Shown in pieces: positions 18,063 to 26,789 of a stretch of 64,000 nt of DNA (positions are counted from its first letter, which is position 1; each line of letters begins with the position of its first letter). This DNA is from Chrysophaeum taylorii (Eukaryota > Sar > Pelagophyceae > Pelagomonadales > Pelagomonadaceae), in contig JAQMWT010000538.1 in assembly GCA_029834535.1 (NCBI GenBank), forward strand, positions 1 through 64,000, given 5' to 3'. A program made the position numbers and the translations under genes. Under the pieces are notes generated by a model. The model saw only the letters and a list, made by a program, of their open reading frames with translations. It was not told the DNA's origin and made no database searches.

Positions 18063-18319
18063 AGTTTATGGTTGTTTTTGTCGTCGTTGTTCTTCTCTCC
18101 ACAACCTCAGCGGTAGCACCAGCAGCAGCAGCGGCGGCGGCGGCGGCGGCGGCGGCGTCGCCGCCGTACAATCCCCCTTCTTCTATCGGCGGCCTATTAT
18201 TCTGATACCCGCCGCCGCCGCCGCCGCCGCCGCCGCGGGGTGTTTTGTGTTTTCTTTTTTTGGGGGGGGGGCATTCGTAATAAGTCCATTCCAGCAGCAG
18301 CAGAATCAATCCCCCGACG
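18063..18319. repeat. GC-rich triplet repeats between PGAM and GGPP synthase
   Basis: These 257 bases hold CAG/CGG/GCG runs (about 18119-18160) and a CCG run (about 18210-18238), then a T-rich and G-rich stretch. No gene is seen. It must contain the PGAM terminator and the GGPP synthase promoter. Confidence 0.7.
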
Positions 18320-19321
18320 ATGAGCTCCCACGTCGTGGACGAGAACGTGCTGGAGCCGTTCAAGTACATCAGCGAGTGTCCCGGGAAGGACATCAGGGGC
18401 AAGTTGATCGACTGCTTCCAAGAGTGGCTCAGGATTCCCGAGTCGAAGATCGCGGACATCAAGAGCATCGTGAGCGAGCTCCACAACGCGTCGCTTTTGG
18501 TCGACGACATCGAGGACGGGTCGCAGCTGCGGCGGGGCAAGCCCGTCGCACACCTGATATTTGGGGTACCGTCGACGTTGAACTGCGCCAACTACGTGTA
18601 CTTCATCGCGCTCGAGAGGTGCCACGAGCTGCGAAACGCTCGAGCGCTCGACGTCTTCGTCGAAGAACTGTTGAGTCTCCACCGCGGCCAGGGCCAGGAT
18701 ATTCTGTGGCGCGACGCCAACCGATGCCCGACCGAGGACCAGTACACACGCATGGTCCTCGATAAGACGGGTGGCCTCTTCCGCCTCGCCGTCGGTACGA
18801 TGGCCGCGTTCAGCGACGAAAACGATCCGAACAAATACCGAAAGCTCGTGGACACCCTCGCCTTGTACTTCCAGATCCGCGACGATTTCGTCAACCTTCG
18901 GTCGGACGAATACATGCATTCAAAGTCTTACTGCGAGGACTTGACCGAGGGTAAGTTTTCGTTTCCCATCATCCACGCCGTCCACGCGGCCCCGTCCGAC
19001 TCTCGTCTTCTCAACATCCTCAAGCAGCGCACCACCAACGTCGACGTCAAGCGCCACGCTGTCGATTTCATGGACGGCATTGGTTCCTTCGACTACACTC
19101 GCGCCAAGCTCCGCTCCCTCCGGACGGAGATCAACCAGGAAATCTCTACCCTCGGCGGCCACGACGCGCTCTCCGCGCTTATCGACCGCCTCGACAGACA
19201 AATCACCGGCGACGCGACGACGACGGCGACCTCGATTCCCCCTCTCCCGCCCGCCGCGAGGTCCTCCGATTCTACTACAAACGCTGTTGTTGTTGTCCGC
19301 GACCCCGTCGACCCGCTCTGA
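18320..19321 (+). CDS. GGPS1: geranylgeranyl diphosphate synthase, eukaryotic type III
   Basis: The protein is 333 aa from ATG 18320, with no presequence, so it is probably cytosolic. It follows the animal/fungal GGPS1 pattern closely: LHNASLLVDDIEDGSQLRRG (first Asp-rich motif DDIED), HLIFGVPSTLNCANYVYF, HRGQGQDILWRD, KTGGLFRLAVG, the second Asp-rich motif FQIRDDFVNL, then CEDLTEGKFSFPIIHAV. It condenses farnesyl diphosphate with IPP to give C20 GGPP for prenylation, carotenoids or phytol chains. The last 50 residues are a Thr/Pro-rich extension with no counterpart in the animal enzyme. No introns are seen. Confidence 0.93.
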   Translation: MSSHVVDENVLEPFKYISECPGKDIRGKLIDCFQEWLRIPESKIADIKSIVSELHNASLLVDDIEDGSQLRRGKPVAHLIFGVPSTLNCANYVYFIALERCHELRNARALDVFVEELLSLHRGQGQDILWRDANRCPTEDQYTRMVLDKTGGLFRLAVGTMAAFSDENDPNKYRKLVDTLALYFQIRDDFVNLRSDEYMHSKSYCEDLTEGKFSFPIIHAVHAAPSDSRLLNILKQRTTNVDVKRHAVDFMDGIGSFDYTRAKLRSLRTEINQEISTLGGHDALSALIDRLDRQITGDATTTATSIPPLPPAARSSDSTTNAVVVVRDPVDPL

Positions 19322-19836
19322 CCTTTATGGTGTTTACTACTACCGCTCGTATGATGATTCGCTCTGCCCTCGTCGTACAGTCTATCCGACGAAGAGGCGT
19401 CCTCCGGCTTTGATTCTGGTGCGCGCGGCACGTCGTGAACGTGTCCGCCACCGGGGAGGGAGACAGGGAGACAGGGAGGGAGGGAGACAGACCCCCGATG
19501 TTTCGCTTCGCTTCGCTTCGCTTCCTTCCTCCGAGCGGCGGCGGCGGCCGCGGCGGCGGAATGTCCCGCTCTTTATACATCAAGTGGGAACCGGCCGGCG
19601 CGCGTCGGTCGGTCGGTCGGTCGGTCGGTCGGTCGAAAAAGGAGACGCGCACGACCCCAATTGCTGCTGCAAGTCGCGGCGTCGCCGATATCTCTCACCA
19701 CGGGCTAGTTAATAAATAAAGTTTCTACGTACGATCCCCCGCGGACGTCGTCGTCGCGAGAAGATGCAACCTCTGCAGGGACTGAGTCAGTCAGTTTGTC
19801 TCTAAGACTGCGCGCGAGGAAGGAAAGAACCCCCGA
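19322..19836. other. intergenic stretch with several short tandem repeats
   Basis: No supported gene is seen between convergent GGPP synthase and derlin. Repeats include GGGA/GACA purine runs (about 19457-19492), CTTCG units (about 19502-19525), GGC/GCC runs (about 19540-19560) and seven or so GTCG units (about 19606-19635). Confidence 0.6.
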
Positions 19837-20675
19837 TCAGCCTCGCGGTGGGTCGGGTTCGACGATGACTGGTCGCGGAATGTCCGGGCGGCGCGGCGCG
19901 GGCTGGAAAAGAAGAGATCAGAGGCAGGAAAACAACAGGGTACTTACGCCAAAGATGTGTGTCAGAAAGGCGGGCGCGGCGAGGATTCGCCGAGGCGTCC
20001 AGCCGCGGATAGCGGCGACGACGGGGTATACGTACTCGAGATAATAATACGCGTGGCCGCACGCAATCCCCACGAGGTCGGTAGTCGCCGGATTGCCGAG
20101 GAGAACGCTAAAGGCCAGCATGACCCAAGGAAGGTAGGGGGCCGTGAAGGGAAACAAGCCAAGGAAACTCATACGAACGTGTTCGTTGCGTCGTCCCCAG
20201 ACGTAGACCATCATAAACGCCAGCGACGATCCCAGGAAATGGACGGCGAGGAAGGGCGCGGCGAGGAGCATCAAGGCGGCCCCGAAGACGAGCATGCACA
20301 CGAAGTCCTGGGTGCGACCCCTGAATTCGCCTTCTTCAAGAAGCCGGCAGTACCGAACGAGGAAGTACATGTGAAACAAGAAGTCCAACGAGAACATGCC
20401 AAAGAAGAAAAAGTTGCTCACAAGACGCCAGGCCTGGCCCTTGCGGAATATCAACGAGAAGTCGTAGTAGAGGCTAAACGGCGACACCAGGTCCAGGGCA
20501 CCTAAGGGTGGGTGGGTCTCACTCATGATAGGTGGATCTTCGGACACCTACACGCAGCGGTCGTCAAGAATGATGCGGTCAGATACAGCCGCGAAACCTG
20601 CGATGCGTCACGACGCGCGGAAACAACGCGCACGATCGGGATCTCCGCATACCACGACCACGGATCAGCAACCAT
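19837..20675 (-). CDS. derlin (DER1-family ER-associated degradation protein), four exons
   Basis: The gene is best read as the complement of join(19837..19902, 19948..20501, 20552..20597, 20634..20675), 235 aa. Introns of 45, 50 and 36 nt are all GT-AG, and the last one has a clear pyrimidine tract. Splicing restores the derlin N-terminus: WYAEIPI, then VSRLYLTASFLTTAAC, then ALDLVSPFSLYYDFSLIF, then KGQAWRLVSNFFFFG. Four or more membrane spans follow. The WR motif is present, and the rhomboid-like GxxxG-type helix may be the LVGIACGHAYYYLEYVYP segment. The C-terminus is a Pro/Arg tail. Derlins are rhomboid pseudoproteases that retrotranslocate misfolded ER proteins; in complex-plastid algae a derlin set (SELMA) also imports plastid proteins. 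No plastid presequence is visible, so the ERAD role is favoured. Confidence 0.9.
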
Positions 20676-20777
20676 GCTATCTATGACTCGGCAGCGGACA
20701 CGGCCGGCCAAAGAGGGGATCGTGTGCCGGAACTGACGCCGTCACGCTAACCCCCTAAGCTAAGCGCGGCGGCGCTA

Positions 20778-21310
20778 CTAGAGGAGTGACTGGTAGCCTT
20801 TCCAGGCGATGCGGCGACTGGCGACGTTGTTGAGGGATGTGAGGGTGCAGCGCGCGCCCAGGGCAGCTGCGTGACCCCAGTAGCTGAGTTCGGCCTCCGT
20901 GGCCTCAGTCAAGTCGGCGCAGCCACTGTCAACCCACACCTCCGCTCGGCAATTAGGATAGCATGGATGCGTGCGAGCTTTTTGTGGCATGCCTCGCTGG
21001 TCTCGCCGAAGGCCCCAAACACGAGGCCATCGACGGTGTCGCAGCAGCTGCGCAGGAGCTGCGCTTCGGGGCCCGAGACACCGGGTGCTGGGGTCGCATC
21101 TTGACATTGGTCGACGCGGCCAAGCGTGACGAAAAAGATGCGTGAGAGCGACATTACCGGGCTTCGTGCAACTGGCCGTAGAATTGCCCGCGAACGGCAG
21201 GATCGACTACGTCTGTAAAGACGCCGAAGAACGAAGACAGGACGGGGATGCCGGCATCGCGGAGGTGACGACCTAATACGGTGGAGCATGTCGTTATGCC
21301 AGACTGTCGA
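20778..21310 (-). pseudogene. frame-broken coding remnant, family not recognised
   Basis: Minus-strand segments look protein-like but change frame: HLRDAGIPVLSSFFGVF then TDVVDPAVRGQFYGQLHEAR; CDTVDGLVFGAFGETSEACH then KKLARIHAILIAERR; and, to a stop at 20778-20780, TEAELSYWGHAAALGAR and NNVASRRIAWKGYQSLL. They may be exons of a real gene separated by short introns, or a decayed element. The DTVDG segment followed by KKLARIHAIL is only faintly like a retroelement polymerase. No firm call is possible. Confidence 0.3.
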
Positions 21311-22149
21311 CGACCCTAAGTCGCCGAGATGGTTGTGGTTGAGGAGGCAACCGCGGGGGTCGCGAAGCACGCCGATGCCTGGAATGTGGGTACGTACGAG
21401 GCTCTCGCGCCCCGGAGATGGACATCCAAAGTATTAGACGCACATCTCCGCGCACATGTGGGGACGCCGGAACATGAAATTGGTGGAGAAGCGATCACGC
21501 GAGGACGCCGCGACCTTACGAGCATGCTCGACCGACAGCGAAGGCTATCCGAACGCAGTGGTGTGGTGAGGGCAGCAAGCTGGATCTTAGGCACGAGCCT
21601 TGGGGCAGTCCGGCTGGATCGACGACTACGCTTCGAACTCCCGGACGTCGTGTCGTCAAGGATAAGGCGCTGTCGCCGGCGCTGTCGCGGGAAGCTATCA
21701 CGCACCAAGTTCGGTGCGGAGACCAGTCGACGCATCTTGAGAGCCCGCGCCTGGAGACGGTGGTACGAACGAAAAATATCAGAATTTGCGAGACGCGACA
21801 TAACCATTGTGCCTGCCAAGTTGCGGGTATGAACGAGGCACGGGAGGGCTCGGCTTTTTGGCAGCCACAACGACAAAGGTAGCAGAACTGAGATTTGCGC
21901 GAGAGCGTCAAAGCGCGGGAGCTCGGCTTCGGGGGGTAGCAATGCCTCGTGATATAGTCCGTCCGTCCATCCAAGGCTTTGGCAAGATGAGTGAAGTGTG
22001 CCACGAAGGCACACATGTTCTCGATCTTGCTGATTCAAGAATTTTTCATGCGGCCGCGAAGAAACTCAATGATAGAAAGATTACCAAGACCCGGATTGTG
22101 CCCGCATCCGATCCCCGGATTTGGACGACAGTGACCACAAGTCTGCGAC

Positions 22150-22255
22150 GAAGGAATCTGCGGATGTGGATATGCAGCGGATATGGACAGCCAGCGGATG
22201 CAGACACTTCGCGGATGCAGACACCCAGGTGCCCGTGGACTGCGGATGCGTGCGA
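22150..22255. repeat. imperfect GCGGATRYRGA-type minisatellite
   Basis: At least five imperfect units built on GCGGAT(G/A)(T/C) occur in about 100 bases (CTGCGGATGTGGATATGC, AGCGGATATGGA, AGCGGATGCAGA, CGCGGATGCAGA, CTGCGGATGCG). Related units recur at 23375-23545. Confidence 0.65.
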
Positions 22256-22442
22256 GCCGTCGCGTCTCCGACGCTTAGCAACGAGCAACAGCCATTACGG
22301 AAAGTGACGAATCAGGAGATGAGGCAGTCGATGCGCGAAAGAAACACGATGCTCAAATCGATCTGGCCATGGGCAATAACTAAGGATGCATACTTCGTCG
22401 ACGACTGAGTTCTCGGCAAGCGTCTCGATATGACAAAGATGT

Positions 22443-22770
22443 ATGCGAACTCGGCGATCCGCGACCAAAACTATACGGCGAACATGCTGTTTGAGTGCAA
22501 TGGCTGCGCACAGATCACGAGGAAAGGGTCTTCAATTTCGTGAAGCTGGCAAAGTCGCCGCTGCGCTCTCGTCTCGGGCCCAAGTTGTTCAAGGCCTTTA
22601 TCGTAACCAAATCCCATCGGGATGAAGTAAACTCGGCAGCAGCATCGACTACGGCTGGCTTTTGGGCGCTGTTCAGCGAAGAGACGACCAACGCGACTCG
22701 CGAGCAAGACAATCCCGAGTACGACACCGAGATCGATGATGAAGTGTCTGGCGCCAAAGAAACGTGATTG
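22443..22770 (+). pseudogene. possible hAT-type transposase C-terminal fragment
   Basis: A short plus-strand frame reads ERVFNFVKLAKSPLRSRL then GPKLFKAFIVTKSHRDEV. The ERxFS...R..L pattern resembles the dimerisation end of hAT/BED-zinc-finger transposases. The upstream part has stops and no DDE residues can be placed. Evidence is weak; it could be a chance match in decayed DNA. Confidence 0.25.
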
Positions 22771-23374
22771 CTTGTAGTCCTCGCACCTCTTCTGGACACC
22801 CTTTCGCACTGCCCTTGACAACACCCCTCTAGTTCGTTTCGGCGCCTTCTTAATGTCTCTGCTTCCTGCGGACCACGCCTCCGCTTTTTTTTCGAAGACC
22901 AACTTCCAGCTGCTACGAGGCCGTCTTCTCCTCGGCGGCTCTATCTCTGCCTCCTCGTACTTTGCCCTTGGCCCCGCCTCCTTTCCTGTTCGTTACTGCT
23001 TGTTCCCTGTCCATGTCACAGCTTCGAGTCGTGAGCCCCATCCGCTCTCGAGAGCCTCTCCCGGACCCCGGCTGGCTTCAAGATCGCGCACCATAACAAA
23101 CGGACTCCCGATGAAACGGACGAGAGGGCAACACAGGCGCATAATTGATTAATTGGGCGTTTTGTGGCAAGATCGGCATGGATTTGTGAAGGTGCCCAAA
23201 ACTTTCTTTGTGTGGCAGACTCCTCCTATCCGCCACGGGAGCTCTGTGATTCTGATCCGGTGCGCCACGGCGCTGGGACAAGCCAAAGCCCGATTCATTG
23301 GCTGGCCTCCGCAGACACAGCTAAACGCCAGTCACAGGCGTCCCGCGACTCGTTGCAGTCAGAGCGCGGATACG

Positions 23375-23545
23375 GGCTGCAGACGCGGCTCCGTAGCAAA
23401 ATGCGGACAACCGCTGATATTGAAGCAACAGGTGCGGATAACACGCGGATGTGAACACGCGTGGTTTCGGACACGCGCGGATGCGGTCACGCCGCGGATG
23501 CGGATAGCCCCGCCATAAGCGGACGCGGATAATAACACGGACGGA
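23375..23545. repeat. imperfect GCGGAT-type minisatellite, second array
   Basis: About ten variants of GCGGATA/GCGGATG with CACGCG spacers occur (for example GTGCGGATAACACGCGGATG and CCGCGGATGCGGATAGC). It is related to the 22150-22255 array, in the same orientation, about 1.2 kb apart. Confidence 0.65.
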
Positions 23546-23664
23546 TTATTCTTCCGTCAACAAGATTATCCTGCTACGTAATTTTGTGTTGGTGGAACTC
23601 CGTTCCATCCACAGGATTCGATTCGTAGGTGTCTCTGGAACCCTGTTCGACCAAAAGGATTGAA

Positions 23665-24456
23665 ATGGACTACTCTGATAACATCGGAGTCACATTCGAC
23701 GACGTCGTCGCGCCAGCGTTCGGCGGCCGCGGTCTGTTTGCGACGGCGCGCCTCATGCCCGAGCAGGTCATCGCGCGAATCCCTAACGCCTCGTGCGTGA
23801 CGCCGCCGAGCTGGCGGCCGCACTCCTGGGTTTCAAGTTTTGGCGAAGACAAAAGGGAGGAGAGGCGCTGGCCATCGCGGCCGCTTTGGTTCTCTCGAAA
23901 CTCGGGAAGGCCCCGTCGCCGTGGGTGGAATACGCGAAGAAGCTGCCCTGGGGCGAACCCCACCCTCTCCTCGAGCCCGGAGAAGGCCCCGAGTGCGATT
24001 TCATGTCCAAGTTCGCGAAATTCAGCGCCCAATACGTCCAAAATATCGTTCCCGCGGCCTCCCTCGACCTCTGCTTTCAAGCGCATCTCATCATGCTCAC
24101 CCGAAGCTTCAACCTCTCGGACCTAGGACTCGAACACCACGATTTCGTTTTGATTCCTGGCGCAGACCTCTTGAACCATCCCACCGTGTCCGACATCGTC
24201 TCCCGCTTTCACGATATCAGCATATGGTGGACGGGACGGTCACGACCACGAAATTGGATGAGGAGACGATCGGCCTCTTGGCGCCAAAAAGCATTACCGT
24301 AAATCAAACCCGGCGACCAGCTCTTTTATTAGGGTACGGTCCCGCCGGCTTGGATGACCAAACGGACGAGCGCGAAATATATAGCGGGCGCTGGAAATTC
24401 CAGGTCCAGTACGGCTTCGACCGACTTTTAGTTCAGTTTAGTTTTCCCCACACCTT
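23665..24456 (+). pseudogene. SET-domain protein (Rubisco-LSMT-like), reading frame broken
   Basis: From ATG 23665 one frame gives GVTFDDVVAPAFGGRGLFAT and RLMPEQVIARIPNA, a SET N-terminal motif. After one missing base near 23791-23793 a second frame continues RDAAELAAALLGF, WVEYAKKLPWGEPHPL and HDFVLIPGADLLNHP, the SET-I/NH motif. A third frame gives GYGPAGLDD and KFQVQYGFD, the final SET tyrosine/YGF region. SET enzymes of this branch methylate lysines on non-histone proteins. The two frame changes are not spanned by convincing GT-AG introns, so this is either a pseudogene or affected by indel errors. The SET identity is well supported; functionality is not. Confidence 0.65.
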
Positions 24457-24659
24457 CTCCTCTTCGAAAGTCCGCCTACTGCTTCTTACGTTGCCATTCC
24501 GGCTTCTTCTGCCTTGACTGCTAGGAAGGGGGAGTGTGAACATGAGCACACCGCAAGTTCAGTGGTGTTAACGAGTGGCCGGCGCAGCAGGGCCTTTGCT
24601 TGAAACTATTTAATGCAGCGCTCGAAGAGATCAAAAGCGGCTTCGAGGTCAAGGGGCCG

Positions 24660-25251
24660 CTAGCTAAAACCGCCGACACGACGAGACACTCTCCGTCCGG
24701 AGTGTCCCTCTTTCCGGCTCAGCTCACGAAACACGCCCGGGTGGACGATGCTCGGCGGGCCAAGGCTCGGCGTCAGTCGCAACGACGGGGTGGAGGGAGT
24801 GATCGGACTAGTTAGCGCCGTTGCCGTCGTCGCCAGCAGCAGCAGCAGCAGCGGCAGCAAGAGCGTTGCGCTCCTCCGCTCCTTTCTACATTTCCTCTTC
24901 GAACAGGCCCGCGCCTTGATGTCGCCGCAAATCTTCAGGAGGCCTCTCGTCTCGACACCCTCGGTCCTCTCAGAAAGATCCTCGCCGCTGCCGCGACGAG
25001 CAAAGGCCTTCGTCAGCGTCGCGTACGCCGCGCCTTTCTCCGCTCGCTTCTGGTTCCGGCGGTGCTCCGCGCGCTGAAGTTTCTCTTCTTCCACGGCGGC
25101 CAAAGCAGACTCTTGTTCTCTGCGCGCCGCGAGGACGCCCGAGAGCTCGGCCGAAGTGCGGCCGTAAGTCGGATGGTGTTCGAGGATTGATGATCTCTCG
25201 CCTCGCTGGCCGCCGGACACTTTGTGTCGTCATCTCGAGCCGCGTGGACAT
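24660..25251 (-). CDS. uncharacterised coiled-coil protein with one hydrophobic segment
   Basis: A minus-strand frame to a stop at 24660-24662 encodes a charged helical region (ARREQESALAAVEEEKLQRA then EHRRNQKRAEKGAAYATLTK), a basic stretch and a poly-Leu segment (SATLLLPLLLLLLATTATAL) produced by CTG triplets. The best ATG is at 25251 (MSTRLEMTTQ), but it joins this frame only if one A of the AAA at about 25219-25224 is ignored. The 86-bp head-to-head arrangement with the GT2 gene supports a real gene. The family is not recognised, and the C-terminal part may be read-through. Confidence 0.4.
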
Positions 25252-25337
25252 GGTCCGTCGTCGGTCCCCATGACGCGGTTTATTGTTGTGTGAAAAACCC
25301 GAAGAAGATCCTGCAGTGAATCATCAGAAGCCGCCTT

Positions 25338-26522
25338 ATGGTCGTCATCATTGTCGATGGGAAGCGAACACTTCGAGCGACAGTACCCGAGGGCACCAAG
25401 GGAAAGGCGCTCGCCAAACGGTTCGCTCCTGGCGTCCTCGAGCACAAGAACGGCGTGCCTTTGGAGCTCGAGTCTGCCGTTCCCCTGGACGTTGAGTTGG
25501 TCGTCCGACGAAGGACCAAAGCCGAGTTGCAGCTGGCCGGCGCCGAGAAAAGCCGACCGTGTCGGTGCTCTGTTGGCGAGTGCCACATCCGCAAGCGACG
25601 GGACGGCGGGTTCAAGGTGGCCCTCAAGGGACTCGCGGCGGCGAAACCGCCGCCCGACGCGCCGCTGGTATCCGTCGCGTGTCCGACGACGCCCGAGCGC
25701 CGGTCCCTGCACCCGCTCGTGTACGAGTGCTTTTCCCGGCAGACCTACGGGCGCCTCGAGCTCGTCGTGTACGAGACCGGAGACGCGTCGCCGTCACCCT
25801 TTTGGCTCGAGATGGAGCGGCGCGACGAGCGAGTCAGATACGCGTTCGACGCTATTCCGCACGAGACCGTCGGCCGCAAGCGCAACCTACTAGTCGAGCG
25901 CGCTGTTGGCGAGGTCGTGGCGATGTGCGACGACGATAACGTCTACGGACCATCCTATATAGAGACAATGGTCCTTCACCTCGTCGTTTCCGGAACGCGA
26001 CTCGCGTCGCTCGCGGGTTTCTTCGGCGTCGCGATATCGCGCGACGAGTGGACCTGCTATCGCAACGTCGGCGGCCGCGGCGAGACCCTCGTCTTTTGGC
26101 GGGGAGGGATCCTCTTCGACGAAGAGGTTACTTGGGGCGAGGAGTCCACTCTTTTGGACGCCGCGCGGCCCGACGGCTGCCACCGGGTCTGGGACGACGT
26201 CGGCATCTTTCTCCACGTCGACCACGGCCACAATTTCACATCGATCCACCCCCCGACCCCCGATTCCACGCGCGACGACGGTCGTCACGTCTGGAATGTC
26301 GCACTATCCGGCGTCGAATGGCGCGCGGCTTTGCGGGACCAGGTCGCGGACGCCGCCGCGTTGCGAATCCTCGACGATTTTCTCCGATCTTTTTACCACC
26401 TCCGTCCGACGCCCTCGGATCCAAAGGGTGAACGACCCCCCGACGATTGGTACGACCTCCCGGACGAGCTCAAAAATGGCCGCTCGGTCCTCCCGCGCCG
26501 AAGCCCGCGATGCACCCCCTAA
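25338..26522 (+). CDS. GT-A glycosyltransferase (family 2-like) with N-terminal ubiquitin-like stretch
   Basis: The protein is 394 aa from ATG 25338. The first 60 residues (VVIIVDGKRTLRATVPEGTK then GKALAKRF) look like a small beta-grasp domain. A Cys cluster (CRCSVGECHIRKR) follows. The transferase core has PLVSVACPTTPERRSLHPL, ETVGRKRNLLVERAVGEVV and the metal-binding AMCDDDNVYGPSYIETM (DxD), then FWRGGILFDEEVTWGEE. This is the standard GT2 nucleotide-sugar fold. No signal or membrane segment is seen, so it may act in the cytosol. Sugar and acceptor are unknown. Confidence 0.78.
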   Translation: MVVIIVDGKRTLRATVPEGTKGKALAKRFAPGVLEHKNGVPLELESAVPLDVELVVRRRTKAELQLAGAEKSRPCRCSVGECHIRKRRDGGFKVALKGLAAAKPPPDAPLVSVACPTTPERRSLHPLVYECFSRQTYGRLELVVYETGDASPSPFWLEMERRDERVRYAFDAIPHETVGRKRNLLVERAVGEVVAMCDDDNVYGPSYIETMVLHLVVSGTRLASLAGFFGVAISRDEWTCYRNVGGRGETLVFWRGGILFDEEVTWGEESTLLDAARPDGCHRVWDDVGIFLHVDHGHNFTSIHPPTPDSTRDDGRHVWNVALSGVEWRAALRDQVADAAALRILDDFLRSFYHLRPTPSDPKGERPPDDWYDLPDELKNGRSVLPRRSPRCTP

Positions 26523-26579
26523 CTCTTTACTTTTCGAATCGAATCGAATCGAATGACTAAACTTTGTTTGTTTCGCTGG

Positions 26580-26665
26580 GGGAAGAGAGGACACGGGCCC
26601 CGCCCCGCCCGTAGGTCATACGCCTGCTGCCGCCGGACCTATGCATGTGCGACGAAGCGGGACAT
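26580..26665 (+). repeat. dispersed repeat, copy B
   Basis: It matches copy A (4720-4800) and the reverse complement of copy C (62310-62380): AGAGAGGACA-GGGCCCCGCC, CCGTAGGTCATACGC, CTGCTGCCGCCGGAC and GTGCGACGAAG. It lies between GT2 and the ABC-F gene. Confidence 0.8.
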
Positions 26666-26789
26666 CCCGGCGGGCGGCTTGGGGCCTCTAACAACAGCCT
26701 TTTTTTTAAAAGAGGGGCTGTTTCGTTCTTCTTCAAAAGAAAGTCACGGGAACGTTCGACGAACACGGGCTAAAAGAGACAAGATAGAT

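Larger units (their letters stand above)
20676..23664. other. decayed region rich in broken reading frames and minisatellites
   Basis: About 3 kb lies between derlin and the SET-domain gene. No intact gene is seen. GC content is lower than in flanking genes, and the frames are short and shift repeatedly. The clearest coding-like remnants (20778-21310, minus; 22443-22770, plus) and two GCGGAT-rich arrays are listed separately. The composition is typical of old mobile-element insertions. Confidence 0.5.
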
